A stretch of DNA of 64,000 nucleotides. Origin: Sinisalibacter aestuarii. GTDB taxonomy: Bacteria > Pseudomonadota > Alphaproteobacteria > Rhodobacterales > Rhodobacteraceae. The position numbers were made by a program, and so were the translations under genes. Location of the stretch: NCBI RefSeq assembly GCF_027923545.1, contig NZ_BROH01000002.1:124001-188000 (forward strand). Reading direction: 5' to 3'. Below, in pieces: positions 35,215 to 44,279 of this stretch (position 1 is the stretch's first letter; each line of letters opens with the position of its first letter). The notes beneath the pieces are model-generated. The model had not been told where the DNA came from. It was given only the letters and a program-made list of their open reading frames with translations, and did not search any database.

Positions 35215-36588
35215 TCATGCCCCGGTGAGGGCACGGGCGAAGTCTTCCGGATCGAACGGCGCCAGATCGTCGATCTGCTCGCCAACGCCGATCGCATGGA
35301 TCGGCAGGCCGAACTTGTCGGCCAGCGCCACCAGCACGCCGCCCTTGGCGGTGCCGTCGAGCTTGGTCATGACCAGGCCCGACACATCGGCCATCTTCTG
35401 GAAGGTCTCGACCTGGGAGAGCGCGTTCTGCCCGGTGGTCGCATCGAGCACCAGCAGGGTGTTATGCGGCGCGCTTTCGTCCTTCTTGCGGATGACGCGG
35501 ACGATCTTGGCCAGCTCCTCCATCAGATCGGCGCGGTTCTGCAGCCGCCCGGCAGTGTCGATCATCAACAGATCGGCGCCGTCGGCCTCGGCCTTCGTCA
35601 TCGCGTCGAAGGCGAGCGAGGCCGGGTCGGAGCCTTCGGGCGCGGTCAGCACCGGCACGCCCGCCCGCTCGCCCCAGACCTGAAGCTGTTCGACGGCGGC
35701 GGCGCGGAAGGTGTCGCCCGCCGCGATCACCACGCTCTTGCCCGCCGCGCGGAACTGGCTCGCGAGCTTGCCGATGGTGGTGGTCTTGCCCGAGCCGTTC
35801 ACGCCCACCACCAGCACCACCTGCGGCTTCTTCGGGTAAAGCGGCATCGGCCTCGCCACCGGCTCCATGATCCGGGCGATCTCGCCCGACATCAGCGCCT
35901 TGATCTCGTCGACCGAGAGCTTCCTGCCCAGCCGCCCCTCGGCCAGATTGGCGGTGACGCGCATCGCGGTATCCACCCCCATATCGGAGGCGATCATCAG
36001 CTCTTCGAGGCTTTCCAGCATGTCGTCGTCCAGCACCCGGCGCACGACGCTGCGCTTTTCCTTGCGGCCGAACATGCGGCCGATAAAACCCGGCTGCTGC
36101 ACAAGCTCGCCATCGGGCGCCAGCATCGTGGCCGTCCCGCCGGCCTCCATTTCCGGCGGCGGCAGGTCCGGCATCGGGTCATAGGGCTGGGGTGCCTCGT
36201 AGGGCGTCTCGTCCGGCAGTTCGGGCATGTCGCCGGGCACGATCTCGGGCGGCGTCTCTTCGGGACGCTCCGGCGCGGGTTCGGGGATTTCGGGCGCTTG
36301 CGGCTCCGGCACCGGCTCCACCTCGGGCTCGGGCAGCGGGATCGGCTCAGGCTCGGGTTCCGGTTCGGGTTCGGGTTCAACCTCGGGTTCCGGCTCCGGT
36401 TCGGGTTCGGGCTCCGGCGCGGGGACCGGCTCCGGTTCCGGCTCGGGTGCAGGCTCCGGCGCCTGCGCCGCAAGCTCTACCGTTTCCTCTTCCTCGACAC
36501 CACCATCCTCGACAATCGCTTCCAGCCCCTCTTCGAGCTTCGACGAGGAGCGGGTGAGACGATCCTTGAGCTTTTTGAAAAACGACAT
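35215..36588 (-). CDS. ftsY: signal recognition particle receptor FtsY
   Basis: A 457-residue GTPase that docks ribosome-SRP complexes at the inner membrane. The N-terminal A domain is short, with a basic start ([13 protein letters not shown]). It is followed by a Glu-Pro repeat region (about residues 42-90), encoded by a 130-base low-complexity tract. The NG domain covers about 150-457. G1 is [14 protein letters not shown], the DTFRAAA stretch is G2, DTAGRL is G3, and [10 protein letters not shown] is G4. The open frame runs 2.1 kb further upstream on the minus strand through other genes, but MSFFKKLK is the true start. Confidence 0.97.
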   Translation of the reverse strand: MSFFKKLKDRLTRSSSKLEEGLEAIVEDGGVEEEETVELAAQAPEPAPEPEPEPVPAPEPEPEPEPEPEVEPEPEPEPEPEPIPLPEPEVEPVPEPQAPEIPEPAPERPEETPPEIVPGDMPELPDETPYEAPQPYDPMPDLPPPEMEAGGTATMLAPDGELVQQPGFIGRMFGRKEKRSVVRRVLDDDMLESLEELMIASDMGVDTAMRVTANLAEGRLGRKLSVDEIKALMSGEIARIMEPVARPMPLYPKKPQVVLVVGVNGSGKTTTIGKLASQFRAAGKSVVIAAGDTFRAAAVEQLQVWGERAGVPVLTAPEGSDPASLAFDAMTKAEADGADLLMIDTAGRLQNRADLMEELAKIVRVIRKKDESAPHNTLLVLDATTGQNALSQVETFQKMADVSGLVMTKLDGTAKGGVLVALADKFGLPIHAIGVGEQIDDLAPFDPEDFARALTGA

Positions 36589-36683
36589 GGCGGCCCTCCG
36601 GTGTTGCTTCTCACCTAATGCGGACGGGCGCTCAAGGGAAGGGCCGCAAGCGGCCCGGCGCGCGGGAATCTGGCCTGCGCGCC

Positions 36684-37313
36684 CTACAGGGTTCCCGCAA
36701 GGATCAGCGCCTGCCCGATCACGTAGAACACCCAGACACCCCAGCCCAGCGGCCCGGTCAGCGGGTTGTCGCCCCCGAGCCGGAAGAGCTGCACCGCGAG
36801 CATCGTGTCGGAGGCGATGAAGAACAGCGCCCCCAGCGTGACCGCGCCGAGCGGCAGGGTCAGCACCGCAAGCCCCATCAGCGTGATCGCCACCACATAG
36901 AGCCGCACCGGCCAGCGCAGGCGATCGACATGGGGCACCAGCCAGATCTCGGCCAGAACGCCATGCACCAGAAGCGCCACCGCCAGCACCGGCTGGAGCG
37001 AGAACGCCGCCCAGAGCGGTGCGGCCGAAAGCACGAGGAACAGCAGGATATAGGCGATATGGGCCAGCGCGAAGCTCGCCAGCCCGTAGAGAAACGCCGC
37101 CTCGCCCTTGCGTGACAGGGCGAAATCCCCGAGCGCCGAGAAGAACAGGCCCGCCACCAGCCAGGGCGCGCCGCCGGCGGCCCAGGCGGTGAACGTGAAA
37201 ACGAGGAGCGGCACGGTCTTCACCGCGCTGCGCGGCCACGATGGCGCACCCGCCGTCATCGGCAGGTAGACCAGCGCCACGGCCAGACCGAACCAGAGCA
37301 GGATTATCGACAT
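36684..37313 (-). CDS. lysoplasmalogenase (YhhN/TMEM86 family)
   Basis: A 209-residue protein with seven to eight membrane segments. Family members hydrolyse the vinyl ether of lysoplasmalogens. [30 protein letters not shown] and [10 protein letters not shown] carry the conserved Asp residues thought to be catalytic. Bacteria of this group usually lack plasmalogen synthesis genes, so its natural substrate here is unclear. It lies upstream of ftsY on the same strand. Confidence 0.88.
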   Translation of the reverse strand: MSIILLWFGLAVALVYLPMTAGAPSWPRSAVKTVPLLVFTFTAWAAGGAPWLVAGLFFSALGDFALSRKGEAAFLYGLASFALAHIAYILLFLVLSAAPLWAAFSLQPVLAVALLVHGVLAEIWLVPHVDRLRWPVRLYVVAITLMGLAVLTLPLGAVTLGALFFIASDTMLAVQLFRLGGDNPLTGPLGWGVWVFYVIGQALILAGTL

Positions 37314-37452
37314 CGCGGCGCCTCCCTCGCGCCACGTTCCGCCGCCGGGGCCGCGCGGTCAAGGGCCGCCGATGCCGCTCTTTGCCGCTCCCCCTTGTGC
37401 CCGCAGCCAAGGCCCGTATCCTGTGAGACGAAACGCGCCAACGGAGATCCCG

Positions 37453-38496
37453 ATGCACCCGGTTCGCGCCTTTGCCGCCGCCTCGCTCACCCCCGTCGCC
37501 CTGATCGCGCTCGCGGCGCTGTTCGGGGGCGGCTGGATCTGGGCGGCGCTCGTCTATATGACGCTCTTCGCCTTCGCGATGGATCAGCTCATCGCCCGGA
37601 TCGACCCGCCCGCCGATCCGATGCGCGAATTGCCCGAGGCCGACTGGCTCTCGGCCACGCTGGCGCTGGCGCATTTCGTGCTGCTCGTGCTGGTGATCCG
37701 GGCGCTGGCCACCGGCGGGCTGCCGCTGGCGCGCTGGCTCGCGCTCTATGTGGCGGCGGCGCTGTTCTTCGGGCAGGTGTCGAATTCCAACGCGCATGAA
37801 CTCATCCACCGCACCAGCCGGAGGCTCTTCACCCTCGGCAAATGGGTCTATATCAGCCTGCTTTTCGGCCATCACACCTCGGCCCATAACAAGGTGCATC
37901 ACCGCTTCGCGGCCTCCGAGGACGATCCCAACACCGCCCGCCCCGGCGAAAGCTTCTATTCCTTCGCGCCACGCGCCTGGAAGGGCAGCTTCGTGAAGGG
38001 CTACCAGATGGAGCGGGAAGACATCCGCCGCAGGGGCACCGGCGGGGCGACACCCTATGTCACCTATGTGCTGGGCGCGCTGGGGCTGCTGGCGCTTTCG
38101 GGCCTCGCCTTCGGCTGGGCCGGGATCGCGGTGCATCTGCTGCTGGCCGCCTATGCCCAGATTCAGCTGCTGCTGTCGGATTACGTGCAGCATTACGGGC
38201 TGCAACGCGCCCGGCGCGACGATGGCAGGCTGGAGCCGATCGGCCCCGCGCATAGCTGGAACAGCCGCCACTGGTTCACCTCGCACATGATGCTGAACGC
38301 GCCGCGCCATTCCGACCATCACGCCCATCCCGCGCGGCCCTATCCGCAGCTCGAACTGCACGACAGAACAGAAGCGCCGATCCTGCCCTCGACCCTGCCC
38401 GCGATGGGTATGCTCGCGCTCCTGCCCCGGCAATGGCGGCGGGTGATGGACCGCGCGCTCGCCCGCTGGCAGGCCCGGCAAGGAGCCGCCACATGA
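37453..38496 (+). CDS. alkB: AlkB-type membrane di-iron alkane/fatty-acid hydroxylase
   Basis: A 347-residue integral membrane non-heme di-iron monooxygenase. The histidine boxes are HELIHR (115-120), HNKVHH (145-150) and HSDHHAH (286-292), plus the QHYGLQR motif near 252. Four or more helices flank them. It is short for canonical AlkB (about 400 residues), and no rubredoxin or rubredoxin reductase is next to it, so it may use a distant electron partner and another substrate than n-alkanes. I start at MHPVRAF. The next gene overlaps its stop by four bases. Confidence 0.88.
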   Translation: MHPVRAFAAASLTPVALIALAALFGGGWIWAALVYMTLFAFAMDQLIARIDPPADPMRELPEADWLSATLALAHFVLLVLVIRALATGGLPLARWLALYVAAALFFGQVSNSNAHELIHRTSRRLFTLGKWVYISLLFGHHTSAHNKVHHRFAASEDDPNTARPGESFYSFAPRAWKGSFVKGYQMEREDIRRRGTGGATPYVTYVLGALGLLALSGLAFGWAGIAVHLLLAAYAQIQLLLSDYVQHYGLQRARRDDGRLEPIGPAHSWNSRHWFTSHMMLNAPRHSDHHAHPARPYPQLELHDRTEAPILPSTLPAMGMLALLPRQWRRVMDRALARWQARQGAAT

Positions 38497-38882
38497 AATA
38501 CGCCGCCGCCCTCGCGCTCTTCCTCGCCAGCCCTGCCCTGGCGCAAGAGCCGATGACCGGGGCCGAGTTCGAAGCCTATACCACCGGCAAGACGCTGCTC
38601 TACGGCATTGGCGGGCAGGTCTATGGCGGCGAGGATTACCTGCCGGGGCGCAAGGTGCGCTGGTCGTTTCTCGACGGAAAATGCCTCGACGGCACATGGT
38701 ACGAGGCGGCGGGGCAGATCTGCTTTGCCTATGTCGACGATCCCACCCCGGTGTGCTGGGTCTTCTTCGAAACCGGCGACGGGCTTGTCGCGCATCTGAA
38801 CGGCGACGAGACGCAATCGCTCTACGAGACGGGCGAAGCCGACGAGCCGCTCTTCTGCCTCGGGCCGGAGGTGGGCGCCTGA
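38493..38882 (+). CDS. small exported protein following alkB
   Basis: A 129-residue protein with a clean signal peptide ([17 protein letters not shown], cut before QEP). The mature domain has four Cys (in GKCLDG, QICFAY, PVCWVF and LFCLGP), likely two disulfides, and a Trp/Tyr-rich beta core ([16 protein letters not shown]). ATGA overlap with alkB suggests translational coupling. I do not recognise a named family; the pattern resembles small periplasmic beta-proteins of the DUF995 kind. Confidence 0.75.
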   Translation: MKYAAALALFLASPALAQEPMTGAEFEAYTTGKTLLYGIGGQVYGGEDYLPGRKVRWSFLDGKCLDGTWYEAAGQICFAYVDDPTPVCWVFFETGDGLVAHLNGDETQSLYETGEADEPLFCLGPEVGA

Positions 38883-38922
38883 CGCCCGGTCGCGGGGATC
38901 TGCGGCAGGAGGACAGTGCGCC

Positions 38923-40479
38923 TCAGAACAGCGAGCCCTGCTCCGGCGTCGGCGGCTTCGGCTTTGACGTCTTCGGCGCAGCCTTTGCCGCGCCCTCGCC
39001 CAGCGCGAGGCGGCCATCGGCGAACTCGATCTCCAGCGCCTCGGCCCGTCCGGCCGCGGCCTTGCTGGTGACCACATCGCCATCGCCCCGGACAACGGCA
39101 TAGCCCCGCTTCAGCGTCTCGGTATAGCCGAGCGTCTGCCGGGTGCGATCGAGTGCTGCGAGGCGATCCTGCCAGCCCCTGATCTGGGCGCCGGCGGCAC
39201 GGGTGAACCGGGCGGTGAGCGCGTCGAGGTCGCGCGCCTTGCGCGCTTGCGCCTCGCCCAGACGCGCCACATCAAGACGCCGCGCCACCGCATTGAAAGC
39301 GCGCCGTTTTTCTCCCGCCGGACGGGCCAGCGCCGTGTCGAGCCGCGCGGCGCGGGCGGCAAGGCGTTCGCGCTGATGTTCGATCCGCCCCGCAAGCAGG
39401 CTGGGCCGGAGCCCCCCGGCGGCGCGGGTCAGGCGGACATGGCCCGCCTGCGTCAGCCGGGTGAGCGCGGCGGGCAATTTGTCGGACGCCCGGTCAAGCC
39501 GCTGGCGCGGGCCGTCGAGCAGCGTATCCGGGCGCGGCAGCGCGCGGGAGAGATCGGTGAGCCGCTGGCCGCGCCGGGTGATCCCCTGGGTCAGCGCCGC
39601 CGTCAGCCGCGCCTCCTGCTCCGCCGTCCAGGCCATGAGGTCGCGCCGCACCGGCACCGCCATTTCGGCGGCGGCCGTGGGGGTGGGCGCACGCCGGTCG
39701 GCCACGTAGTCGATCAGCGTTGTATCCGTCTCATGCCCGACGGCGGAGATCAGCGGAATCGCGGAGGCGGCGGCGGCGCGGGCGACGATCTCTTCGTTGA
39801 AGCCCCACAGGTCTTCGATCGAGCCACCGCCCCGCGCGACGATCAGCAGATCGGGGCGCGGCAGCGCACCGCCCGGCGTGAGCGCGTTGAAGCCTGCGAT
39901 GGCGCGGGCCACTTCCGGCGCGCATTTCTCGCCCTGCACGGCAACCGGCCAGATCAGCACCTTGCGCGGGAACCGGTCACGCAGCCGGTGCAGGATATCG
40001 CGGATCACCGCGCCGGAGGGCGAGGTCACCACCCCGATCACCTCGGGCAGATAGGGGATCGGCTTCTTGCGCTCAGGCGCAAACAGCCCCTCGGCCTGCA
40101 ACTGGGCCTTGCGCTTTTCCAGCATCGCCATCAGCGCGCCAACGCCGGCAGGGGCGATCTCTTCGATCACGATCTGGTATTTCGACTGGCCGGGGAAGGT
40201 GGTGAGCCGCCCGGTGGCGACCACTTCCATCCCCTCCTCCGGCTGGGTCATCAGCCGCGCGGCAACGCCCTTCCAGATCACCCCCGCAAGCACCGCGCGG
40301 TCATCCTTCAGATCGAGGTAGACATGCCCCGACCGGGGCCGCGACACGCGCCCCACCTCGCCGCGCACGCGGACATGGGAAAACTCGCCCTCGATGCTCC
40401 GTTTGACCGCGCCCGACAGTTCGGACACGGTGAATTCGGGCGCGTTGCCTGCCGGGGTGGGGTCGTCGATCAGATCCAT
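38923..40479 (-). CDS. xseA: exodeoxyribonuclease VII large subunit
   Basis: Subunit of the processive ssDNA exonuclease that trims to oligonucleotides in mismatch repair. The protein has 518 residues. OB-fold at about residues 15-115 (FTVSELSGAVKRSIEGEFSHVRVRGEVG and GHVYLDLKDD), then the catalytic domain (VTSPSGAVIRDILHRL, RGGGSIEDLWGFNEE, SAVGHETD), a long coiled-coil stretch at about 280-430, and a C-terminal segment with GYAVVRGDG. The C-terminal Lys/Pro tail is unstructured. xseB is not in the window. It is the last gene of a minus-strand run with two tandem paralogues. Confidence 0.96.
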   Translation of the reverse strand: MDLIDDPTPAGNAPEFTVSELSGAVKRSIEGEFSHVRVRGEVGRVSRPRSGHVYLDLKDDRAVLAGVIWKGVAARLMTQPEEGMEVVATGRLTTFPGQSKYQIVIEEIAPAGVGALMAMLEKRKAQLQAEGLFAPERKKPIPYLPEVIGVVTSPSGAVIRDILHRLRDRFPRKVLIWPVAVQGEKCAPEVARAIAGFNALTPGGALPRPDLLIVARGGGSIEDLWGFNEEIVARAAAASAIPLISAVGHETDTTLIDYVADRRAPTPTAAAEMAVPVRRDLMAWTAEQEARLTAALTQGITRRGQRLTDLSRALPRPDTLLDGPRQRLDRASDKLPAALTRLTQAGHVRLTRAAGGLRPSLLAGRIEHQRERLAARAARLDTALARPAGEKRRAFNAVARRLDVARLGEAQARKARDLDALTARFTRAAGAQIRGWQDRLAALDRTRQTLGYTETLKRGYAVVRGDGDVVTSKAAAGRAEALEIEFADGRLALGEGAAKAAPKTSKPKPPTPEQGSLF

Positions 40480-40519
40480 GGGCGCGAGATTAGCGCGGCC
40501 GCGCCGGGCGGGCCAGCCC

Positions 40520-40993
40520 TCAGACGTGGAGCGGCGCGCAAGCCGGTGTCATCGGGCGGAACGGCAGCGTGGCCAGCGCATCGGGCGCGGGCCAGACCTC
40601 CGCCGGCGGCTCGGCGCCGAATTCCTGCAGATAGGCGGCCACGGTCTCGGCATAGGCCCGCGCCGGCGCCTCGACGGTGGGCGCGAAGGTGAGCCGGCGC
40701 CCGATGATCCAGTCGCAGAATTCCTTGCCGTAGCCCTCATGCTCGGCATGGTAGCTCCAGGCCACGCGCACCAGCCCGGGCGGCACGCGCGGGGCGCTGG
40801 TGAGCGCGGCCAGATAAAGGAAGCGGCGGTATTCGAGTTCAAGCCGCAGCGCCGCAGCCGGGCTCAGCCCGGTGATCTCGGCGAGATGTTCGGCAAAGCT
40901 GCGGCCATCGCGCTCCACCGGCAGATGCGCGCCGCGGATGCGATACCACAAAGATGGCCGGGTCGGGCTGCAATGTTCGGGATGAATCATCAT
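40520..40993 (-). CDS. unknown protein, tandem paralogue B
   Basis: A 157-residue soluble protein related to the neighbouring gene upstream. Shared marks are LWYRIRGAHLP, LEYRRFLYLAALTSAPRVPPGLVRVAWSYHAEHEGYGKEFCDWIIGR and AYLQEFG. The PP-V-W-H-Y-FC block loosely recalls glycine-rich-domain (GRDP-like) proteins, which share a W-H-h-Y-x-x-FC pattern. AGGAGG precedes ATGATG. 40 bases from xseA. No function is known. Confidence 0.75.
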   Translation of the reverse strand: MMIHPEHCSPTRPSLWYRIRGAHLPVERDGRSFAEHLAEITGLSPAAALRLELEYRRFLYLAALTSAPRVPPGLVRVAWSYHAEHEGYGKEFCDWIIGRRLTFAPTVEAPARAYAETVAAYLQEFGAEPPAEVWPAPDALATLPFRPMTPACAPLHV

Positions 40994-41059
40994 GGCGCGG
41001 CACCTCCTGGCGCCATCATCGCAGCGCATTGCGGCGAATCCGGGGCGCCTGCGCGCAGC

Positions 41060-41719
41060 TCAGCGCCCGCCCGATTCGTTGAGGAAATAGGACAGATCTT
41101 CCGACAGATCGGCCCCGAAGCCGCGCCGGGCACGCCCAAGATGCGCGCCGTACAGGTCAAGCCCGTAGATCGCCAGGCTCATCGCCAGGCCAAGCGCGAG
41201 AATCAGCGGCTCGCCCCGCTCCCAGGCGACCATGCCGGTAAAGCCGAACACCGCCGCATGGGCGGTCAGCCAGCGCGGCAGCCGCGGGGTGACGGCGGCC
41301 TGCCAGATCGTGCGCGGCGGCGGCGTGCCGAATTCGCGCAGGTAGGCCTGCAGGGTGCGCCGGTAGGCCCCGTTCGCGCCGAACTTGCGCGCGCCATCGT
41401 CAAGCGGCAGCGGGCGGGCGAGAACTTCGGCGCAAAACTCATTGTAATCAGCGCTTTGGTTGTGAATCACCCAGGCCTTGCGCACCGGTTCGGGGGGGAT
41501 CCGCAGCGCGTCGGTCGCGGCGGCGAGGTACAGCCAGCGGCGGTATTCCTCCTCCACCTCGCGCGCTTCGAGCAGCGGCAGGTCGCTCACATGGGCGAGC
41601 GCCTGGGCAAACTCGTGCTGCGCCTTCGACGCGGGCAAGGCGGCCAGGCGAATCCGGTCCCAAAGCCGCGGATCGCTGAGGTTGCCTTTCAGGATTGGGT
41701 CTCTGTTCGGGTCCAACAT
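41060..41719 (-). CDS. unknown protein, tandem paralogue A with C-terminal membrane hairpin
   Basis: A 219-residue protein. Residues about 20-150 align with the downstream gene (EEYRRWLYLAAATDALRIPPEPVRKAWVIHNQSADYNEFC, YLREFGTPPPRTIW). Unlike its partner it adds two hydrophobic stretches, about 155-195, and a charged tail. The pair is thus soluble plus membrane-bound versions of one domain. It is divergent from purD, with 75 bases between. The resemblance to GRDP-like proteins is weak inference. No function is known. Confidence 0.75.
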   Translation of the reverse strand: MLDPNRDPILKGNLSDPRLWDRIRLAALPASKAQHEFAQALAHVSDLPLLEAREVEEEYRRWLYLAAATDALRIPPEPVRKAWVIHNQSADYNEFCAEVLARPLPLDDGARKFGANGAYRRTLQAYLREFGTPPPRTIWQAAVTPRLPRWLTAHAAVFGFTGMVAWERGEPLILALGLAMSLAIYGLDLYGAHLGRARRGFGADLSEDLSYFLNESGGR

Positions 41720-41794
41720 CGGCTTGGTACTTGTTTCACTGGTCTCTTCGACCTAGACCCTGCCCGGCGAATGCGACGAAAGAAGGGCGGCAAG

Positions 41795-43060
41795 ATGAAT
41801 ATTCTGATCCTCGGCGGCGGCGGGCGGGAACATGCCCTCGCCTGGGCGGTCAAACAGAACCCCAAATGCGACCGGCTGATCGTCGCCCCGGGCAATGCCG
41901 GGATTGCCGAGATCGCCGAATGCGCCCGGCTCGACATCGAGAATGGCGAGGCGGTGGTGCAATTCGCCGAGGAAAACGCGGTAAACTTCGTGATCGTCGG
42001 CCCCGAAGCGCCGCTGGCCGCCGGGGTGGCCGACCGGCTGGAAGAGGCGGGCATTCTCGCCTTCGGCCCCTCCGCTGCCGCCGCGCGGCTCGAAGCCTCG
42101 AAGAGCTTCACCAAGGAAATCTGCGACGCCGCCGGCGCCCCCACCGCGGCCTATGCCCGCTTCACCATGGCCGAACCCGCGAAGGATTATATCCGCGACC
42201 GGGGCGCGCCGATCGTGGTGAAGGCAGACGGGCTGGCCGCCGGCAAGGGCGTGATCGTGGCGATGGACGAGGAAACCGCGCTGGCCGCCATCGACGACAT
42301 GTTCGGCGGCGAGTTCGGCGCTGCCGGGGCTGAGGTGGTGATCGAGGACTTCATGACCGGCGAGGAGGCGAGCTTTTTCATCCTCTCCGATGGCGAGACG
42401 CTGCTGCCCATCGGCACGGCGCAGGATCACAAGCGCGTCGGCGAGGGCGATACCGGGCTCAATACCGGCGGCATGGGCGCCTATTCGCCCGCCCCGGTGC
42501 TGACCGACGAGATCGCCGCGAAGGCGATGGACGAGATCATCGCCCCCACCATGCGGGTGATGGCCGAGCGCGGGATGCCCTACAAGGGCGTGCTCTATGC
42601 CGGGCTGATGATCGAGAACGGCCAGCCCCGGCTGGTGGAATACAACGTCCGCTTCGGCGACCCGGAATGCCAGGTGCTGATGATGCGGCTTGGGGCGCAG
42701 GCGCTCGACCTCATGCTTGCCGCCGCCGAGGGGCGGCTGAGCGAGATGCAGGTGAACTGGGCCGACGACCACGCGATGACGGTGGTGATGGCCGCGAAGG
42801 GCTATCCCGGCGCCTATGACAAGGGCTCTGTGATCGGCGGGCTCGACGCGCTGCCGGAGGATTCAAAGCACATGGTCTTCCACGCCGGCACGAGGGAGGT
42901 GGACGGCAAGGTCACCGCCAGCGGCGGGCGGGTGCTGAACGTGACGGCCCGGGGCGGCACATTGGCCGAAGCGCGGCAGGCCGCCTATGCGATGGTCGAC
43001 GGTATCGACTGGCCCGATGGATTCTGCCGGCGCGATATCGGCTGGCGCGCCCTGTCATGA
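41795..43060 (+). CDS. purD: phosphoribosylamine-glycine ligase
   Basis: Makes glycinamide ribonucleotide in purine synthesis: an ATP-grasp enzyme of 421 residues. MNILILGGGGREHALAWAVKQ is the diagnostic N-terminus. Further marks are GPEAPLAAGVAD, KADGLAAGKGVIV (ATP loop), QDHKRVGEGDTGLNTGGMGAYSP, and FGDPECQVLMMRL. A much longer open frame upstream is only the antisense of the paralogues and xseA. It overlaps the next gene by four bases. Confidence 0.97.
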   Translation: MNILILGGGGREHALAWAVKQNPKCDRLIVAPGNAGIAEIAECARLDIENGEAVVQFAEENAVNFVIVGPEAPLAAGVADRLEEAGILAFGPSAAAARLEASKSFTKEICDAAGAPTAAYARFTMAEPAKDYIRDRGAPIVVKADGLAAGKGVIVAMDEETALAAIDDMFGGEFGAAGAEVVIEDFMTGEEASFFILSDGETLLPIGTAQDHKRVGEGDTGLNTGGMGAYSPAPVLTDEIAAKAMDEIIAPTMRVMAERGMPYKGVLYAGLMIENGQPRLVEYNVRFGDPECQVLMMRLGAQALDLMLAAAEGRLSEMQVNWADDHAMTVVMAAKGYPGAYDKGSVIGGLDALPEDSKHMVFHAGTREVDGKVTASGGRVLNVTARGGTLAEARQAAYAMVDGIDWPDGFCRRDIGWRALS

Positions 43061-43650
43061 CCGAACCGCGCCGCTACAGGTTCAAACCGGCGGCGCTGAA
43101 ACAGCCGGCGAGCTACGCGCTCGACGCGGACCGTCTGCAGGCGGATGACGGCTGGGAGCTGCGGCTTGCCGAGGTCGACGCCGCCGCCTTCGTGAACCAT
43201 GTGATGCAGGGCGCGCGGATGATGCGGCTCGATCTGTGGGTTGCCGGCGAGCGCCGCAGTCTGAGCTATACCGGCGCGGCAAATGCCTGGCAGAGCGATC
43301 CCGACGCGGCAACATTCCTGCGCCTCGCCCGCGATACGCTGCGCGCCCTGGACGGGGCAACGACCGGCCTGCGGATCGCGCTTGGCGAAACCGGCCGCGC
43401 GCGATGGGGGATGTTCATCATCGGCCTCGTCTCGGCGCTTGGCGGGATCGCGATCTTCGTGGCGGCGCTGGCCTCGGGCATTTCACAGGACCGGCTGGCC
43501 GCCGCCGCCGTGCCGATGCTGGTCCTCGCCGCGATGGGCGGCATTCTCACCGTCCGCTACGGCCCCTGGCGGAAACCGCCCATGGCCACGCCCGCCGCGC
43601 TCGCCGGTGTGATCGACGGCATCGTCGGGACGCTGCCGGAGCGGCGATGA
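43057..43650 (+). CDS. conserved hypothetical membrane protein
   Basis: A 197-residue protein with about 115 soluble N-terminal residues and two membrane segments at about 118-140 and 148-165. The N-terminal part (RFKPAALKQPASYALDADRL) has no motif I recognise. It overlaps purD and the next gene by four bases each, so the three form a coupled operon. Function unknown; a PH-like or sensor role is speculation. Confidence 0.75.
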   Translation: MTEPRRYRFKPAALKQPASYALDADRLQADDGWELRLAEVDAAAFVNHVMQGARMMRLDLWVAGERRSLSYTGAANAWQSDPDAATFLRLARDTLRALDGATTGLRIALGETGRARWGMFIIGLVSALGGIAIFVAALASGISQDRLAAAAVPMLVLAAMGGILTVRYGPWRKPPMATPAALAGVIDGIVGTLPERR

Positions 43651-44246
43651 AAAGCCCCGATGTCACGCTCACCGATTTCGCCCTCGCGCTCGTCGCGGCA
43701 GGGTTTGCGCTGGCGCTGCTGGGCGGCGGCGGGCTTTCCGGCCTCTACGCGCTGCTCTTCGCCGCCCTCGCCGTTGCCGCGCTGGCGGGTGGTATCTGGC
43801 ACGGCTGGTTTGCCGGGCAGCAGACCGGGCCGGGTGGCGCGCTTTGGCTGACGGTGATGCTCTCGGTCGGCCTGGCCAACCTTGCGCTCTGGCGGCTCAC
43901 CGGAGCGCTTTTGCAAACGCCGCTGCCGGGCTGGATCGGCTGGGGCCAACTGGTGCTGTTCGCGGCGCTGGCGCTGTTCGTCTCGCGTAGCTTCCTGCTC
44001 ACCTCCGCCTTCACCCTGCCGCCCACGCTCGCCCTGCTCTGGGCCTTCGCCGCCGATCTCGCCGCTCCCGGCCACATGCCTGGCGCGGCCGGGCTGGCGG
44101 TGGCGCTGGCCGGGGCGGGGCTGCAGGCCGCCCGGATCGGGCTGCCGGCGCTGCGGCTGAGCCATAACGGGCTTTACCACATCGTTCAGGCGATCGCCTT
44201 CACGCTGGTCTTTCTCGGCGCCAACGCCAACCCGGTTTCTTTCTAA
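43647..44246 (+). CDS. multi-pass membrane protein, DUF6962-like
   Basis: A 199-residue protein with about seven hydrophobic segments over its entire length. The pattern (IWHGWFAGQQTGPGG, YHIVQAIAFTLVFLGANA) resembles bacterial DUF6962 proteins as I recall them, which is tentative. It ends with VSF and its TAA stop lies inside the loop of a 10-bp hairpin. Its start overlaps the preceding gene by four bases. Confidence 0.75.
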   Translation: MKSPDVTLTDFALALVAAGFALALLGGGGLSGLYALLFAALAVAALAGGIWHGWFAGQQTGPGGALWLTVMLSVGLANLALWRLTGALLQTPLPGWIGWGQLVLFAALALFVSRSFLLTSAFTLPPTLALLWAFAADLAAPGHMPGAAGLAVALAGAGLQAARIGLPALRLSHNGLYHIVQAIAFTLVFLGANANPVSF

Positions 44247-44279
44247 GAAACCGGGGCGAAATCTTTGAAAGATTTCGCC
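44232..44279. terminator. double-hairpin element between convergent genes
   Basis: First hairpin: CCGGTTTCTT / AAGAAACCGG with TCT loop (44232-44254), which includes the stop codon of the upstream gene. Second: GGCGAAATCTTT / AAAGATTTCGCC around a single base (44255-44279), touching the next gene's stop at 44280. A similar pair occurs at 52165-52210. It probably acts as a terminator in both directions. Confidence 0.6.

Noticed and set aside
36340-36475. Short GC repeats resembling a CRISPR or tandem array
   Set aside because: They encode the Glu-Pro linker of FtsY in frame; no spacers.
36589-38697. Long minus-strand frame continuing upstream of ftsY
   Set aside because: It crosses lysoplasmalogenase and alkB in other frames and has random high-GC composition; FtsY homology starts at MSFFKKLK.
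40394-41794. Plus-strand extension of purD
   Set aside because: Antisense of xseA and the paralogues; PurD homology starts at MNILILGGGGREH.
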